DNA from: an uncultured bacterium
Lineage (GTDB): Bacteria; Bacteroidota; Bacteroidia; Bacteroidales; Bacteroidaceae
DNA length: 64,000 nt
Direction of reading: 5' to 3'
Assembly (NCBI GenBank): GCA_905216025.1
Contig: CAJMSE010000006.1
Coordinates: 1 to 64,000, forward strand
Each line of letters opens with the position of its first letter. The first letter of the stretch is position 1. Positions 43,310 through 52,381 of this stretch are shown piece by piece. The translations under genes and the position numbers were made by a program. The notes under the pieces were generated by a model. It had not been told where the DNA came from. It ran no database searches and saw only the letters and a list, made by a program, of their open reading frames with translations.

Positions 43310-43475
43310 GCGATGCTGCAACGGGCAGGCTTTGACGGTGCCGCGGGCTGCCCGTGACGGCGCAATCGGTTGCCCGCCATGGATGCCTGCCTGCTTCCAA
43401 ATGCGTTTGTGCCAGCTATCAAAAGTGTTTTTGAGAGCTTGACCAATCGCTTTTGAGAGCTGTCGAAAACGCCGC
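43310..43475 (-). repeat. Mosaic repeat, copy C (diverged)
   Basis: Read on the minus strand it has the CTCTCAAAAAC phrase, ACTTTTGATAGCTGGCACAA and three diverged 22-bp units with CACCGTCA-type cores, but no 145-bp element. Confidence 0.65.
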
Positions 43476-43546
43476 CCGAGAGCCGGCAGCATGCTCCGCC
43501 TTTTTAAATTTTCCGCGTTTAGTATCTCTTTAACGGAAAAAATGTG

Positions 43547-43554
43547 TACCTTTG
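43547..43554 (+). promoter_or_regulatory. -7 box for the second polysaccharide transcription unit
   Basis: TACCTTTG lies 41 bases before the glycosyltransferase start at 43595. Confidence 0.55.
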
Positions 43555-43594
43555 CATTTCGATTTACCAATAATGCACTTACAGGCTGAGACAA

Positions 43595-44617
43595 ATGAAC
43601 TTTAAAACGGTGACGGTCATTTGCCCTATATACAATGAGGAAAGATTCATTGAGGGCTTTATCGGTTCCATCTTGATGCAAGACTATCCGGCAGACAGGC
43701 TGGAGATATTGCTGATAGACGGCATGAGCAGCGACCATACCCGTGAGACAGCCATGCGGTGCGCCGCCGGACACGACAACATCCGCATCGTCGACAATCC
43801 GGAGAAGACCGTGCCCTACGCCCTGAACCGCGGCATAACCATGGCCGGCGGCGAGGTCATCGTCAGGCTCGACGCCCACTGCACCTACCCCACCAACTAT
43901 ATATCGCGCCTCGTCGGCGAACTGTACCGCCTTGAGGCGGACAATGTCGGCGGACTGTGGCACACGCTGCCGGCAGACAGCAGTGCCGTCTGCACGGCCA
44001 TCGCCATAGGGTCGAGCCATCCGTTCGGCGTGGGAGGGTCTACGCACAAGATTGGCACGGACCGGGTGATGAAGGTCGACACGGTGCCGTTCGGCTGCTA
44101 CCGCAAGGACGTCTTCGACCGCATCGGCCTCTTCGACGAGGAGCTCGTGCGCAATCAGGACGACGAGTTCAACGCCCGGCTGATAAAGAACGGAGGCTCG
44201 ATATACATCATTCCCGACATCGTCATCGAGTATGCGGCCCGCGACAGCATGGCCAAGATGCGCAAGATGTACTTCCAGTACGGCCTGTTCAAGCCGTTAG
44301 TGAACAAGAAGCTGGGCTCTCCGGCCACGGTGCGCCAGTTCTTCCCCGCGCTGTTCGTCGCCGGGGTGGTGCTCGGACTGCCGCTCTCGCTGGCATTCCG
44401 CCACGTGATGTACGTCTATGCGGCCGTGCTCGCCCTCTATCTGCTCATCGGCATACTCATCGGTATCCGCCAGGGATTCAGGCACGGCAAGCCCGTGCTG
44501 GCACTGCTGATGCCCTACACGTTCCTGAACATACACGCGAGCTACGGCATCGGATACCTCTACGGAATATACAAAGTAGTGACCCACAAGAAATTCAACG
44601 TCAAACCAAACAGATAG
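43595..44617 (+). CDS. GT2 glycosyltransferase, ExoA-like, membrane anchored
   Basis: A 340-residue protein. VTVICPIYNEERFIEGFIGS and ILLIDGMSSDHT begin the GT2 fold, and VIVRLDAHCTYPTNYIS is the DxD-type motif. VPFGCYRKDVFDRIGLFDEE is typical of the succinoglycan ExoA group. The last 80 residues hold two hydrophobic segments (FVAGVVLGLPLSLAF; YVYAAVLALYLLIGILIG). It probably adds a sugar to a lipid carrier at the membrane. Seven bases from the DegT gene. Confidence 0.87.
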   Translation: MNFKTVTVICPIYNEERFIEGFIGSILMQDYPADRLEILLIDGMSSDHTRETAMRCAAGHDNIRIVDNPEKTVPYALNRGITMAGGEVIVRLDAHCTYPTNYISRLVGELYRLEADNVGGLWHTLPADSSAVCTAIAIGSSHPFGVGGSTHKIGTDRVMKVDTVPFGCYRKDVFDRIGLFDEELVRNQDDEFNARLIKNGGSIYIIPDIVIEYAARDSMAKMRKMYFQYGLFKPLVNKKLGSPATVRQFFPALFVAGVVLGLPLSLAFRHVMYVYAAVLALYLLIGILIGIRQGFRHGKPVLALLMPYTFLNIHASYGIGYLYGIYKVVTHKKFNVKPNR

Positions 44618-44624
44618 GAATATT

Positions 44625-45848
44625 ATGAAGATACCCTTTTCCCCGCCATATGTCGACGAGAGCGTCATCGCCGAGGTGACAGACTCACTGCGCTCGGGCT
44701 GGATAACCACCGGTCCGAAGGTGAAAGCACTTGAAGAAGAGATAGCAAAGATATCCGGCACCAAGGCCGTGCTCTGCGTGAACTCGTGGACGTCGGGCGC
44801 CATCATGATGCTACGCTGGCTCGGAGTGAAGGCCGGCGACGAGGTCATCGTGCCGGCATATACCTACAGCGCCACGGCATTAGCCGTGCTGTGGGCAGGC
44901 GCCAAGCCGGTGATGGTCGACTCGGGAGAAGACTTCAACATATCCGTCGACGGCATACGCAAGGCCATCACGCCGCGCACCAAGGCGATAATGCCTGTCG
45001 ACATAGCCGGATTCCCGTGCGACTACGACCGCATCATGGCGCTCGTCAGCGAGCCGGAGATAAAGGCAATGTTCACCGCGGAGTCTCCCGTGCAGGAGAA
45101 GATGGGCCGCATCACCGTCATCAGCGACTCAGCCCACTCCATCGGCGCGAGCCACAACGGCAAGCGCACGGGCACCGAGACGGACATCACGATATTCTCG
45201 CTGCATGCCGTCAAGAACGTCACCACGGCCGAGGGAGGCGCCATCTGCCTCAACCTGCCCGAGCCGTTCGACAACTTAGAGCTATACCCCACGCTGCGCA
45301 TGATGGCGCTCAACTGCCAGACTAAGGACGCGTTCACCAAGAGCAAGGCCGGCGGCTGGAGATACGACATCGTCGGAATGGGCATGAAGATAAACATGGC
45401 CGACGTCAACGCGGCCATCGGCCTCGCCCAGATACGCCAGTATGACGCCCTGCTCGAGAGGCGCAGGCACATCTTCGAGGTCTACGCCGAGGCCTTCGCA
45501 GGCCACGACTGGGCAATAACGCCGCCCGCCATGTCGGCAAACAAGAAGAGTTCGTGCCACGTGTACGCCCTGCGCATCGCAGGATTCACCGAGCAGCAGC
45601 GCGACGCCATGATAGACGAGATAACCAAGAAGGAGGTCGCCGTCAACGTGCACTTCATCCCCATGCCGATGCTCACGCTCTTCAAGGGTATGGGCTACGA
45701 CATCAACGACTACCCTCAGGCATACAGCAACTTCGCACGCGAGATTTCGCTGCCCATCTATCCGCAGCTGACCGACGAGCAGGCGCGCTTCGTTGCCGGC
45801 GCCGTGATAGAGGCTTACAACAAGGTGGTGCATGACACGGCTCTTTGA
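44625..45848 (+). CDS. DegT/DnrJ/EryC1/StrS-type sugar aminotransferase
   Basis: A 407-residue PLP enzyme that transaminates a keto-sugar nucleotide. PFSPPYVDESVIAEVTDSLR, SGWITTGPKVKALEEEIAKI and IFSLHAVKNVTTAEGGAICL (the lysine is the Schiff-base residue) are family landmarks. It occurs with a CapD-like 4,6-dehydratase (46505) and a sugar transferase (45832). This matches the logic of making a 4-amino-4,6-dideoxy sugar, as in PglF/PglE/PglC pathways. An acetyltransferase of the PglD type is not seen. It overlaps the next gene by 17 bases. Confidence 0.9.
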   Translation: MKIPFSPPYVDESVIAEVTDSLRSGWITTGPKVKALEEEIAKISGTKAVLCVNSWTSGAIMMLRWLGVKAGDEVIVPAYTYSATALAVLWAGAKPVMVDSGEDFNISVDGIRKAITPRTKAIMPVDIAGFPCDYDRIMALVSEPEIKAMFTAESPVQEKMGRITVISDSAHSIGASHNGKRTGTETDITIFSLHAVKNVTTAEGGAICLNLPEPFDNLELYPTLRMMALNCQTKDAFTKSKAGGWRYDIVGMGMKINMADVNAAIGLAQIRQYDALLERRRHIFEVYAEAFAGHDWAITPPAMSANKKSSCHVYALRIAGFTEQQRDAMIDEITKKEVAVNVHFIPMPMLTLFKGMGYDINDYPQAYSNFAREISLPIYPQLTDEQARFVAGAVIEAYNKVVHDTAL

Positions 45849-46419
45849 CGTGATTCTCTCGGCCGCCGGACTGATATTGCTGTCGCCGCTGTTCGCCGTC
45901 ATATATATATTAATATGTATGGAGAGCCGCGGCGGCGGGTTCTACAGCCAGGAACGGATAGGACGCGGCGGACGCCCGTTCAGGCTGTACAAGTTCCGCT
46001 CGATGCGCAAGGGAGCCGACAGGCAGGGCCTCATCACCGTGGGCGGGCATGACCCGCGGATAACGCGGACGGGCTACTTCATACGCAAGTACAAGCTCGA
46101 CGAGCTGCCCCAGCTGTGGAACGTGCTCACCGGCGACATGAGCCTCGTGGGCCCGCGCCCCGAGGTGGCGCGCTATGTGGCCATGTATACCGACGAGCAG
46201 CGCAGGGTGCTGAGCGTCAGGCCGGGCATCACCGACCATGCGTCGATAGAGTATGCCGACGAGAACACCATCCTCGGGCAGGCCGACGACCCCGACCGCA
46301 CATACGTGGAGAAGGTAATACCGGACAAGATACGGTATAACATGATATACATCGACAACCATACAGTCTGTGAATACTTCAGGATTATCTTCCTCACATT
46401 CCGCAGAATAATAAAATAA
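45832..46419 (+). CDS. Initiating sugar transferase 1 (PglC/WcaJ-like)
   Basis: A 195-residue phosphoglycosyl transferase that moves a sugar-1-phosphate from a nucleotide to undecaprenyl phosphate. An N-terminal membrane hairpin (FDVILSAAGLILLSPLFAVI) is followed by QERIGRGGRPFRLYKFRSMR, KLDELPQLWNVLTGDMSLVG and PRPEVARY, the catalytic signature of this family. It lacks the extra N-terminal membrane domain of WcaJ, so it is the small PglC-like form. Its start lies inside the end of the DegT gene. Confidence 0.9.
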   Translation: MTRLFDVILSAAGLILLSPLFAVIYILICMESRGGGFYSQERIGRGGRPFRLYKFRSMRKGADRQGLITVGGHDPRITRTGYFIRKYKLDELPQLWNVLTGDMSLVGPRPEVARYVAMYTDEQRRVLSVRPGITDHASIEYADENTILGQADDPDRTYVEKVIPDKIRYNMIYIDNHTVCEYFRIIFLTFRRIIK

Positions 46420-46504
46420 AGAGGGCTTTCCCTACTCTTTCCATAATAAAAGACATGTTTTTGCGTTTATCATTTAAACGTAATAAACTATTTAAGATAC
46501 ATTC

Positions 46505-48406
46505 ATGAGGTATTTCGATAAACTCGTCAACTGGTACTTCAACAAGAAGTCATTGCCTTTTTGGTGTATATTCATCATAGACAATGCGATAGTTTTCTTT
46601 TCGTATCTATTCGTATTCCAGCAGTTCAACAGCGGCGAGAAGACCCTCGAGGTCATCGGCACGCTGTCCGTCACGCTGCTTGTATACCTCCTCTTCTATA
46701 CCATAGGCTTCCGCATCATGCGCACCTATTCGGGCATACTTCGCTACTCGTCGTTCATCGACCTGCAGCGGGTGGGCTTCGCCGTGCTCTTCGGCACGGC
46801 CTTCACCTACGCCCTGCACTACCCCATGTATGAAAGCAGCTACTTCGTGCACATCAGCGGCCGGGAGATCATCATCGCATCGATACTCTCCACGCTGCTG
46901 CTCTGGATGACGCGGATACTCGTCAAGACGCTCTACGACGTGTCGTTAGTGAGCATCAACGCCAAGTATGCCTATATATACGGCGTGAAGAACGGGGGCA
47001 TCGGCATCGCCAAGCGCATCCGCAACGAGAAGCCCACGCGCTTCCAGCTGCGCGGATTCGTATCCGACGACAAGAACACGGAAGACAAGTACCTCATGGG
47101 CGTGAAGGTGCACAAGCTCGATGACAAGCTGATAGAGAACATGAAAGACAACGGCATCGAGGCGCTCATCGTCTCGCCGTTCCGCGCCAGGACGTTCCGC
47201 AACAACGAAAAGCTGCAGGACGAACTGATGAAGGCAGGCATACACATCTACATGACGCAGGAGGAGAAGGAGTGGGACGAGAACGACGAGGCCCCGCAGC
47301 TGAAGGAGATAAGCATCGAAGACCTGCTGCCGCGCGACGAGATACAGGTAGACATGAAGTCGGTGGGCGCCCAGCTCACGGGCAAGCGCATCGTCATCAC
47401 CGGCTCGGCCGGAAGCATCGGCAGCGAGATGGTGAGGCAGATCGCCGTATACAAGCCGGCAGAGATGATGCTCATAGACCAGGCCGAGACCCCACAGCAC
47501 GACCTGCGGCTGGCCATGAGAAAGTCGTTCCCCGACCTGAAGGTGAACATCATCGTGACAAGCATCTGCGACAGCCGCCGCATGAGGCACATCTTCTCCA
47601 CGTTCCGCCCCGACTACGTGTTCCACGCAGCGGCCTACAAGCACGTACCGATGATGGAGGACAACCCCAGCGAGAGCGTCGAGAACAACGTATTGGGCAC
47701 GAAGACCATCGCCGACCTCTCCGTAGAGTACGGCGTGAAGAAATTTGTGATGATATCGACGGACAAGGCCGTGAACCCGACCAACGTGATGGGATGCTCC
47801 AAGCGCATCTGCGAGATATACGTGCAGAGCCTCGACAAGGCCGTGAAGGAGGGCAAGGTGAAGGGCGAGACGCAGTTTGTGACGACGCGCTTCGGAAACG
47901 TGCTCGGCTCTAACGGCTCCGTGATACCGCTCTTCAAGGAGCAGATAAGGCACGGAGGACCCGTCACCGTGACCGACCCCGAGATACTGCGCTACTTCAT
48001 GCTCATCCCCGAGGCATGCAAGCTGGTGCTCGAAGCGGGCACGAAGGGCAACGGCGGAGAGATTTTCGTGTTCGACATGGGCAAGCCGGTGAAAATCGCC
48101 GACCTGGCCAAGCGCATGATAATGCTGAGCGGCGCGAAGAACGTGGAGATAAAATACACGGGCCTGCGCCCTGGCGAGAAGCTCTACGAGGAGGTGCTCA
48201 ACGTGGCCGAGACGACGAAGCCGTCGTTCCACGAGAAGATACGCATCGCCAGCGTGCGCGAATACGACTACGGTTTCGTTTGCAGCGAGATTGACAGCCT
48301 GATAGAGACGAGCCGCAGCTTTGACGACATGGCGACGGTGAAGAAGATGAAGAGCATCGTGCCCGAGTATAAGAGCAACAACTCCGTTTACAGTGTCCTC
48401 GACTAA
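46505..48406 (+). CDS. CapD/PglF-like nucleotide-sugar 4,6-dehydratase
   Basis: A 633-residue inner-membrane enzyme. The N-terminal 150 residues hold four membrane segments, and residues about 150-280 form a first Rossmann-type region. The catalytic Rossmann domain starts IVITGSAGSIGSEM near residue 298 and carries DYVFHAAAYKHVPMMEDNP and ISTDKAVNPTNVMGCSKR. The motif MGCSK has methionine in place of the usual YxxxK tyrosine, as in the PglF/WbpM/FlaA1 group, which converts UDP-GlcNAc to a 4-keto-6-deoxy sugar. Substrate is inferred from the family. With the DegT aminotransferase it would give an amino-deoxy sugar. Confidence 0.9.
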   Translation: MRYFDKLVNWYFNKKSLPFWCIFIIDNAIVFFSYLFVFQQFNSGEKTLEVIGTLSVTLLVYLLFYTIGFRIMRTYSGILRYSSFIDLQRVGFAVLFGTAFTYALHYPMYESSYFVHISGREIIIASILSTLLLWMTRILVKTLYDVSLVSINAKYAYIYGVKNGGIGIAKRIRNEKPTRFQLRGFVSDDKNTEDKYLMGVKVHKLDDKLIENMKDNGIEALIVSPFRARTFRNNEKLQDELMKAGIHIYMTQEEKEWDENDEAPQLKEISIEDLLPRDEIQVDMKSVGAQLTGKRIVITGSAGSIGSEMVRQIAVYKPAEMMLIDQAETPQHDLRLAMRKSFPDLKVNIIVTSICDSRRMRHIFSTFRPDYVFHAAAYKHVPMMEDNPSESVENNVLGTKTIADLSVEYGVKKFVMISTDKAVNPTNVMGCSKRICEIYVQSLDKAVKEGKVKGETQFVTTRFGNVLGSNGSVIPLFKEQIRHGGPVTVTDPEILRYFMLIPEACKLVLEAGTKGNGGEIFVFDMGKPVKIADLAKRMIMLSGAKNVEIKYTGLRPGEKLYEEVLNVAETTKPSFHEKIRIASVREYDYGFVCSEIDSLIETSRSFDDMATVKKMKSIVPEYKSNNSVYSVLD

Positions 48407-48424
48407 ACAACCCGCGAACCACTG

Positions 48425-49006
48425 ATGGACAAGATAAAAAGAACAATCGACATACTCTGCTCCGCCACAGGACTCATCCTGCTGTCACCGGTATATGCGG
48501 TCATCATCGCGGCCATCAAGATAGGCAGCCGCGGCCCCGTCATCTACCGGCAGGAACGCATCGGACTGCACGGCAAGCCCTTCTCGATATACAAGTTCAG
48601 GACGATGGTGGTGAACACCGAGGAGGACGGCATCCCGCAACTGGCCGAGACAAACGACAGCAGGCTGACGAAGATAGGCAAGATACTGCGCGAGCACCAT
48701 CTCGACGAGCTGCCGCAGCTGTGGAACGTGCTCACGGGAGACATGAGCCTCGTGGGCCACAGGCCGGAGCGCAAATACTTCATAGACAAGATCATGGAGC
48801 TACGGCCCGACTATGCCGAACTGTACGCCATACGGCCGGGCATCACCTCGATGGCGACGATATACAACGGGTATACCAACACCATAGAGAAGATGATACG
48901 CCGGCTCGACATGGACCTCGAATACCTGCACGGACGGTCCACCATGCTCGACCTGAAGATTCTGGCAAAGACGGCCGTCAAGGTCTTTGCGGGCAAGAAG
49001 ATATAG
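48425..49006 (+). CDS. Initiating sugar transferase 2
   Basis: A 193-residue phosphoglycosyl transferase similar to the one at 45832, but clearly different in sequence. It has a membrane hairpin (ILCSATGLILLSPVYAVIIA), then YRQERIGLHGKPFSIYKFRT, HHLDELPQLWNVLTGDMSLV and GHRPERKYFIDK. It has H in GHRPER where the first has GPRPEV. Its gene starts 19 bases after the dehydratase gene. Two such enzymes in one cluster suggest two lipid-linked polymers or a choice of first sugar. Confidence 0.88.
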   Translation: MDKIKRTIDILCSATGLILLSPVYAVIIAAIKIGSRGPVIYRQERIGLHGKPFSIYKFRTMVVNTEEDGIPQLAETNDSRLTKIGKILREHHLDELPQLWNVLTGDMSLVGHRPERKYFIDKIMELRPDYAELYAIRPGITSMATIYNGYTNTIEKMIRRLDMDLEYLHGRSTMLDLKILAKTAVKVFAGKKI

Positions 49007-49020
49007 AGCTTTAGGGATTT

Positions 49021-49066
49021 TCCCACCGCATTGTAGGGATAATCCCTTTGCACGGCGGATTTTTTA
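49021..49066 (+). terminator. Likely terminator of the polysaccharide cluster
   Basis: CCGC and GCGG flank an inner AGGGAT/ATCCCT hairpin and are followed by a T7 tract, 15 bases after the last sugar transferase gene. Confidence 0.5.
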
Positions 49067-49148
49067 TTGTTACTTTGCAGCAAGGAAACGGTACTGCAAC
49101 GTATCGCAAGGCAACAATAAAGTATAACCATATAAAAGACTGACGATT

Positions 49149-50306
49149 ATGAAAAAGGTTCTGATGATGATAACGGTGATGATACTCACAGCGGTATCCG
49201 CCGACGCCATGAGCTACGAACAGGCACGCAGGGAGGCCCTGTTCCTGACAGACAAGATGGCTTACGAGCTCAACCTGACCGACGAGCAGTATGAGGCGGC
49301 CTACGAGATAAACCTCGACTACCTCATGGGCGTGACCAGCCGAAACGACGTCTTCGGCACATACTGGACCCGCCGCAACCTCGACATCAGCTACATACTG
49401 CTCGACTGGCAGTGGAACGCCTTTAGGGCCGCCACATATTTCTACAGGCCGCTCTACTGGAGCGCCGGCTACTGGCACTTCGGAATATATGCACGCTATC
49501 CCCGCCGCGACTACTTCTACTTCGGCCGGCCGGCCTTCTACGTATCGTACAGGGGCGGACACAGCTGGAGACACTACAGCGGAGGCAGCTACTACCACGG
49601 CCGCAGAAACGACTTCCACCGCGGAAACGGACACACCGGACTGAGAGACAGATGGGACAAGGGCGACTTCCGCAACGGACGGACAGGCAGCACGCAAAGC
49701 TCGACGCACGTGACGGTGAACCGCGGAGACAACGGCAGCAACGGCAAGCACAGCTTCGGAGGCAGCCGCACCGGAGGTACATTCAGCGGAAACAGCACCG
49801 GTACACAGACCGGCAGGCCTTCATCGGGCACCGGAACACCGGCGGCAAAGCCCTCGACAAGTCACGGTACATTCGGCGGCAACCGCACGGGCGGCTCCAT
49901 AAGCACCAGAAAGTTTGACGGAAGCGTGAAGAGCGCCGCCGGAACACTGGAAAAACAGCGGGGCACGACCGCCACGAAGACCACCACCACGACAACATCG
50001 GCAAGGCTGAGAACAGGCAGCGTGTCGCGCGAGGCAGCAGCAGAGCGCAGCAGCCGCAGTGCAGGCTCGTTCGGACTGTCGCGCAGCACTGGCAGCACGC
50101 AGAGCAGACCGGCATCGACAATGCAACCGCGCAGCGTCAGCAGCACACAGATGAGAAGCCGCGGGACTTTCGGAGGAGCCACAAGGAGCAGTGCCGGAAG
50201 CATCAGCAGCCACTCGGGAAGCATGAGAAGCAGTGCCGGCAGCATGAGAAGCAGCGCCGGAAACAACTCCGGCAGCAGCAAAGGAACATTCGGAGGCCGC
50301 AGGTGA
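49149..50306 (+). CDS. Secreted protein with a long Gly/Ser/Arg/Thr-rich tail
   Basis: A 385-residue protein with a signal peptide (MKKVLMMITVMILTAVSADA). Residues 22-100 are a compact helical region (LTDEQYEAAYEINLDYLMGV, ILLDWQWNAFRAATYFYRPL). Residues about 100-160 are rich in tyrosine, histidine and arginine. The last 225 residues are low in complexity (serine, glycine, threonine and arginine), with repeated GTFGG or SFGG units at several spots and at the very end (KGTFGGRR), plus tandem SMRSSAGSMRSSAG. No known domain is recognised. Bacteroidales genomes carry proteins of similar build without known function. The basic, disordered tail could bind cell-surface polymer. Confidence 0.8.
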   Translation: MKKVLMMITVMILTAVSADAMSYEQARREALFLTDKMAYELNLTDEQYEAAYEINLDYLMGVTSRNDVFGTYWTRRNLDISYILLDWQWNAFRAATYFYRPLYWSAGYWHFGIYARYPRRDYFYFGRPAFYVSYRGGHSWRHYSGGSYYHGRRNDFHRGNGHTGLRDRWDKGDFRNGRTGSTQSSTHVTVNRGDNGSNGKHSFGGSRTGGTFSGNSTGTQTGRPSSGTGTPAAKPSTSHGTFGGNRTGGSISTRKFDGSVKSAAGTLEKQRGTTATKTTTTTTSARLRTGSVSREAAAERSSRSAGSFGLSRSTGSTQSRPASTMQPRSVSSTQMRSRGTFGGATRSSAGSISSHSGSMRSSAGSMRSSAGNNSGSSKGTFGGRR

Positions 50307-50418
50307 CCCCTGCGGCTTCTGCCGTTTTAAGCGGCGCGCACGGGGCGGCAGACAGGTAACGCTCCGGCAAATACCCATTCATAATCAATGTTTTTATTCT
50401 TCAAAAGTATTAAAATAA

Positions 50419-50450
50419 TTGCCGGTTAACCGCAGGATTCTGTATATTTG
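50419..50450 (+). promoter_or_regulatory. Promoter of the DUF308 gene
   Basis: TTG (50419-50421) and TATATTTG (50443-50450) are 21 bases apart, matching the -33/-7 pair. The gene start at 50472 follows 21 bases later. Confidence 0.65.
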
Positions 50451-50471
50451 CAATGTAAAAGAACAGAGACG

Positions 50472-51065
50472 ATGAAAACATTACAAAGCGTAGTCTTCAG
50501 AGCGGTATGCTCGATAATAATCGGAGCACTGCTGATAAAATACCCGGACGATACCGCGGTATGGATAACCATAGTCATAGGAGGACTCTTCCTGCTGTCC
50601 GGAGTGATATCGATAGTGACATACATGAGCATAAAGCGGCGCGGACAGACGACCACCGTGTTCGACAGCAACGGCAGGGTGATATCCGACGGCAGGCCCA
50701 CATTCCCTCTTGCAGGAACAGGCAGCGCAGTGCTCGGAATGATACTCGTAATCAGTCCTGGGACGGTGATAAGCGCCATGTCGTATATCATCGGAGCCAT
50801 ACTCATCCTCGGAGCTGCCAACCAGATGCTGAACATCGTGACGGCAGGACGCCTCGGACGCATCACGCCGGTGCTGTGGATATGCCCGTCAATAGTGATG
50901 ATTGTGGGCCTGATAGCCATCATAAGGCCCATGTGGATTGCCTCGGCCCCGTTCATCATCATGGGATGGTGCCTGCTGCTCTACGGAGTCACGGAGATTG
51001 TGAACGAACTTAAGATAAACTCGCACCGGAAGAGGATAGAACGCGAGATGGGGAAAACCGTATGA
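50472..51065 (+). CDS. DUF308 (HdeD-like) membrane protein
   Basis: A 197-residue protein with about six membrane segments in three pairs, for example CSIIIGALLIKYPDD, WITIVIGGLFLLSGVISIVT, LAGTGSAVLGMILVISPG and MIVGLIAIIRPMWIA. The pattern matches DUF308, the HdeD family; HdeD is linked to acid resistance in E. coli, but most relatives are untested. I start at ATG 50472; the in-frame ATG at 50448 overlaps the -7 box. Confidence 0.8.
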   Translation: MKTLQSVVFRAVCSIIIGALLIKYPDDTAVWITIVIGGLFLLSGVISIVTYMSIKRRGQTTTVFDSNGRVISDGRPTFPLAGTGSAVLGMILVISPGTVISAMSYIIGAILILGAANQMLNIVTAGRLGRITPVLWICPSIVMIVGLIAIIRPMWIASAPFIIMGWCLLLYGVTEIVNELKINSHRKRIEREMGKTV

Positions 51066-51083
51066 ACGCGGCACCGCCACGCG

Positions 51084-51698
51084 TCAGATGCGCGTGACGA
51101 TACCCTCGATATATACTTTAAGGATGTTTATGCCGGTCTTGTTGTCGCCGCCCTGCGGCACAATGAGGTCGGCATACTGCTTTGTAGGCTCGATGAACTG
51201 CTCGTGCATGGGCTTGAGCACGTCGAGGTAGCGGTCGATGACCATCTCGACGGTACGCCCACGCTCGACGACGTCGCGCCGGATGTTACGTATCAGGCGC
51301 TCGTCGGAGTCGGTGTCGACAAATATCTTCAGGTCCATCATGTCACGGAGCTTCTTGTTGAGCAGCGTCATGATGCCCTCGATGATGATTACCGGCTTCG
51401 GCTCCACATGCACGGTCTCCGGCAGGCGGTTGCACTTCAGGTATGAATATGTGGGCTGCTCGACGGCCTGCCCGGCCCTGAGCATGCGCACATGCTCGAT
51501 GAGCAGCTTCCAGTCGAACGCGTCCGGATGGTCGAAGTTGATGGCACGGCGCTCTTCCTCGGTCATGGCCGACGTGTCGTTATAGTACGAGTCGAGCGGC
51601 ACCACGGCCACACAGTGCGGAGGCAGCGCCTCTGCAATCTTTCTCACAACGGTGGTCTTGCCCGAACCGGTGCCACCGGCGATTCCTATTATTGTCAT
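51084..51698 (-). CDS. udk: Uridine kinase
   Basis: A 204-residue cytoplasmic enzyme that phosphorylates uridine and cytidine with ATP or GTP (pyrimidine salvage). The P-loop is GGTGSGKTT near residues 8-16. VVPLDSYYNDTSAMTEEERR, NFDHPDAFDWKLL and FVDTDSDERLIRNIRRDVVE are the nucleoside- and phosphate-binding regions of the family. It is the last gene of a minus-strand unit with an EEP nuclease and a DNA glycosylase. Confidence 0.93.
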   Translation of the reverse strand: MTIIGIAGGTGSGKTTVVRKIAEALPPHCVAVVPLDSYYNDTSAMTEEERRAINFDHPDAFDWKLLIEHVRMLRAGQAVEQPTYSYLKCNRLPETVHVEPKPVIIIEGIMTLLNKKLRDMMDLKIFVDTDSDERLIRNIRRDVVERGRTVEMVIDRYLDVLKPMHEQFIEPTKQYADLIVPQGGDNKTGINILKVYIEGIVTRI

Positions 51699-51781
51699 TC
51701 TCGGTTATTATTTAGTATATGGTCAATAGCTGTCTGTTCTACGGTCTGAAAGGCACGGCCGGCCGCAAGCGCCGCCACGGG

Positions 51782-52381
51782 TCACCGCTCAGGGGCCGTA
51801 AGTCCGAGGTATGCGAACACCTTATTATAATATAGGGCCTTGTTCTCGACGCTCATGGGGTATGCCCTTGACGAACTGGGCATGCGGTAGAGCCTCAGCC
51901 CGCGCCCGCGGAACGTAAAGGCCGAGTACTCGCCCACCTTGGGAGGCTGCACGCCGAAGTGTCGGCAGAAGACGTCTGTGGCCAGTTGCCCGGCAGTGAC
52001 GACCGCACGGCACCGCGGCAGCAATCCGAGCATGCCGTCGAGGTCTGTCTGCTCCACGATGTCGAGGTCCTTGTCGGATGCCGTGTTCTTCGTGCGCCGC
52101 ACCTTACTGGCCGTGTCGTACAGAGCCACGCCGCGGCTGCGCAGGAACGGGATGATGGCATCGAGGTCGAAACGCTTTTCCTCTTCGATGAGGAAACGGG
52201 TCTTGTCGCCGAAGAAGCAGATGCCGAAAATGCGCCACATGTCGTTCATATAGTTGGGATAGAAGAACGGCATGCACCACCGTTTCTCTGCCGGCGGGAA
52301 CGTTCCGAGCATCAGCAGCGAGGCGTTCTCCGGCAGGAAGGGCTCGAAAGGATGACTCTCAATCTGCATGGCGGCCGTCAT
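51782..52381 (-). CDS. Uracil-DNA glycosylase family protein
   Basis: A 199-residue protein with the uracil-DNA-glycosylase-like fold. SLLMLGTFPPAEKRWCMPFF is the first active-site loop (G-x-FPP form), and MPSSSRAYPMSV is the later S-S-R-A-type loop that inserts into DNA. The form is closer to the MUG/UdgX-like subfamilies than to Ung. It would remove uracil or mismatched bases; the exact substrate cannot be told. Its start overlaps the EEP gene end by four bases. Confidence 0.82.
   Translation of the reverse strand: MTAAMQIESHPFEPFLPENASLLMLGTFPPAEKRWCMPFFYPNYMNDMWRIFGICFFGDKTRFLIEEEKRFDLDAIIPFLRSRGVALYDTASKVRRTKNTASDKDLDIVEQTDLDGMLGLLPRCRAVVTAGQLATDVFCRHFGVQPPKVGEYSAFTFRGRGLRLYRMPSSSRAYPMSVENKALYYNKVFAYLGLTAPER

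Noticed and set aside
46946..48232. 428-codon minus-strand open frame
   Set aside because: Antisense to the CapD-like dehydratase; valine- and histidine-rich artefact composition.
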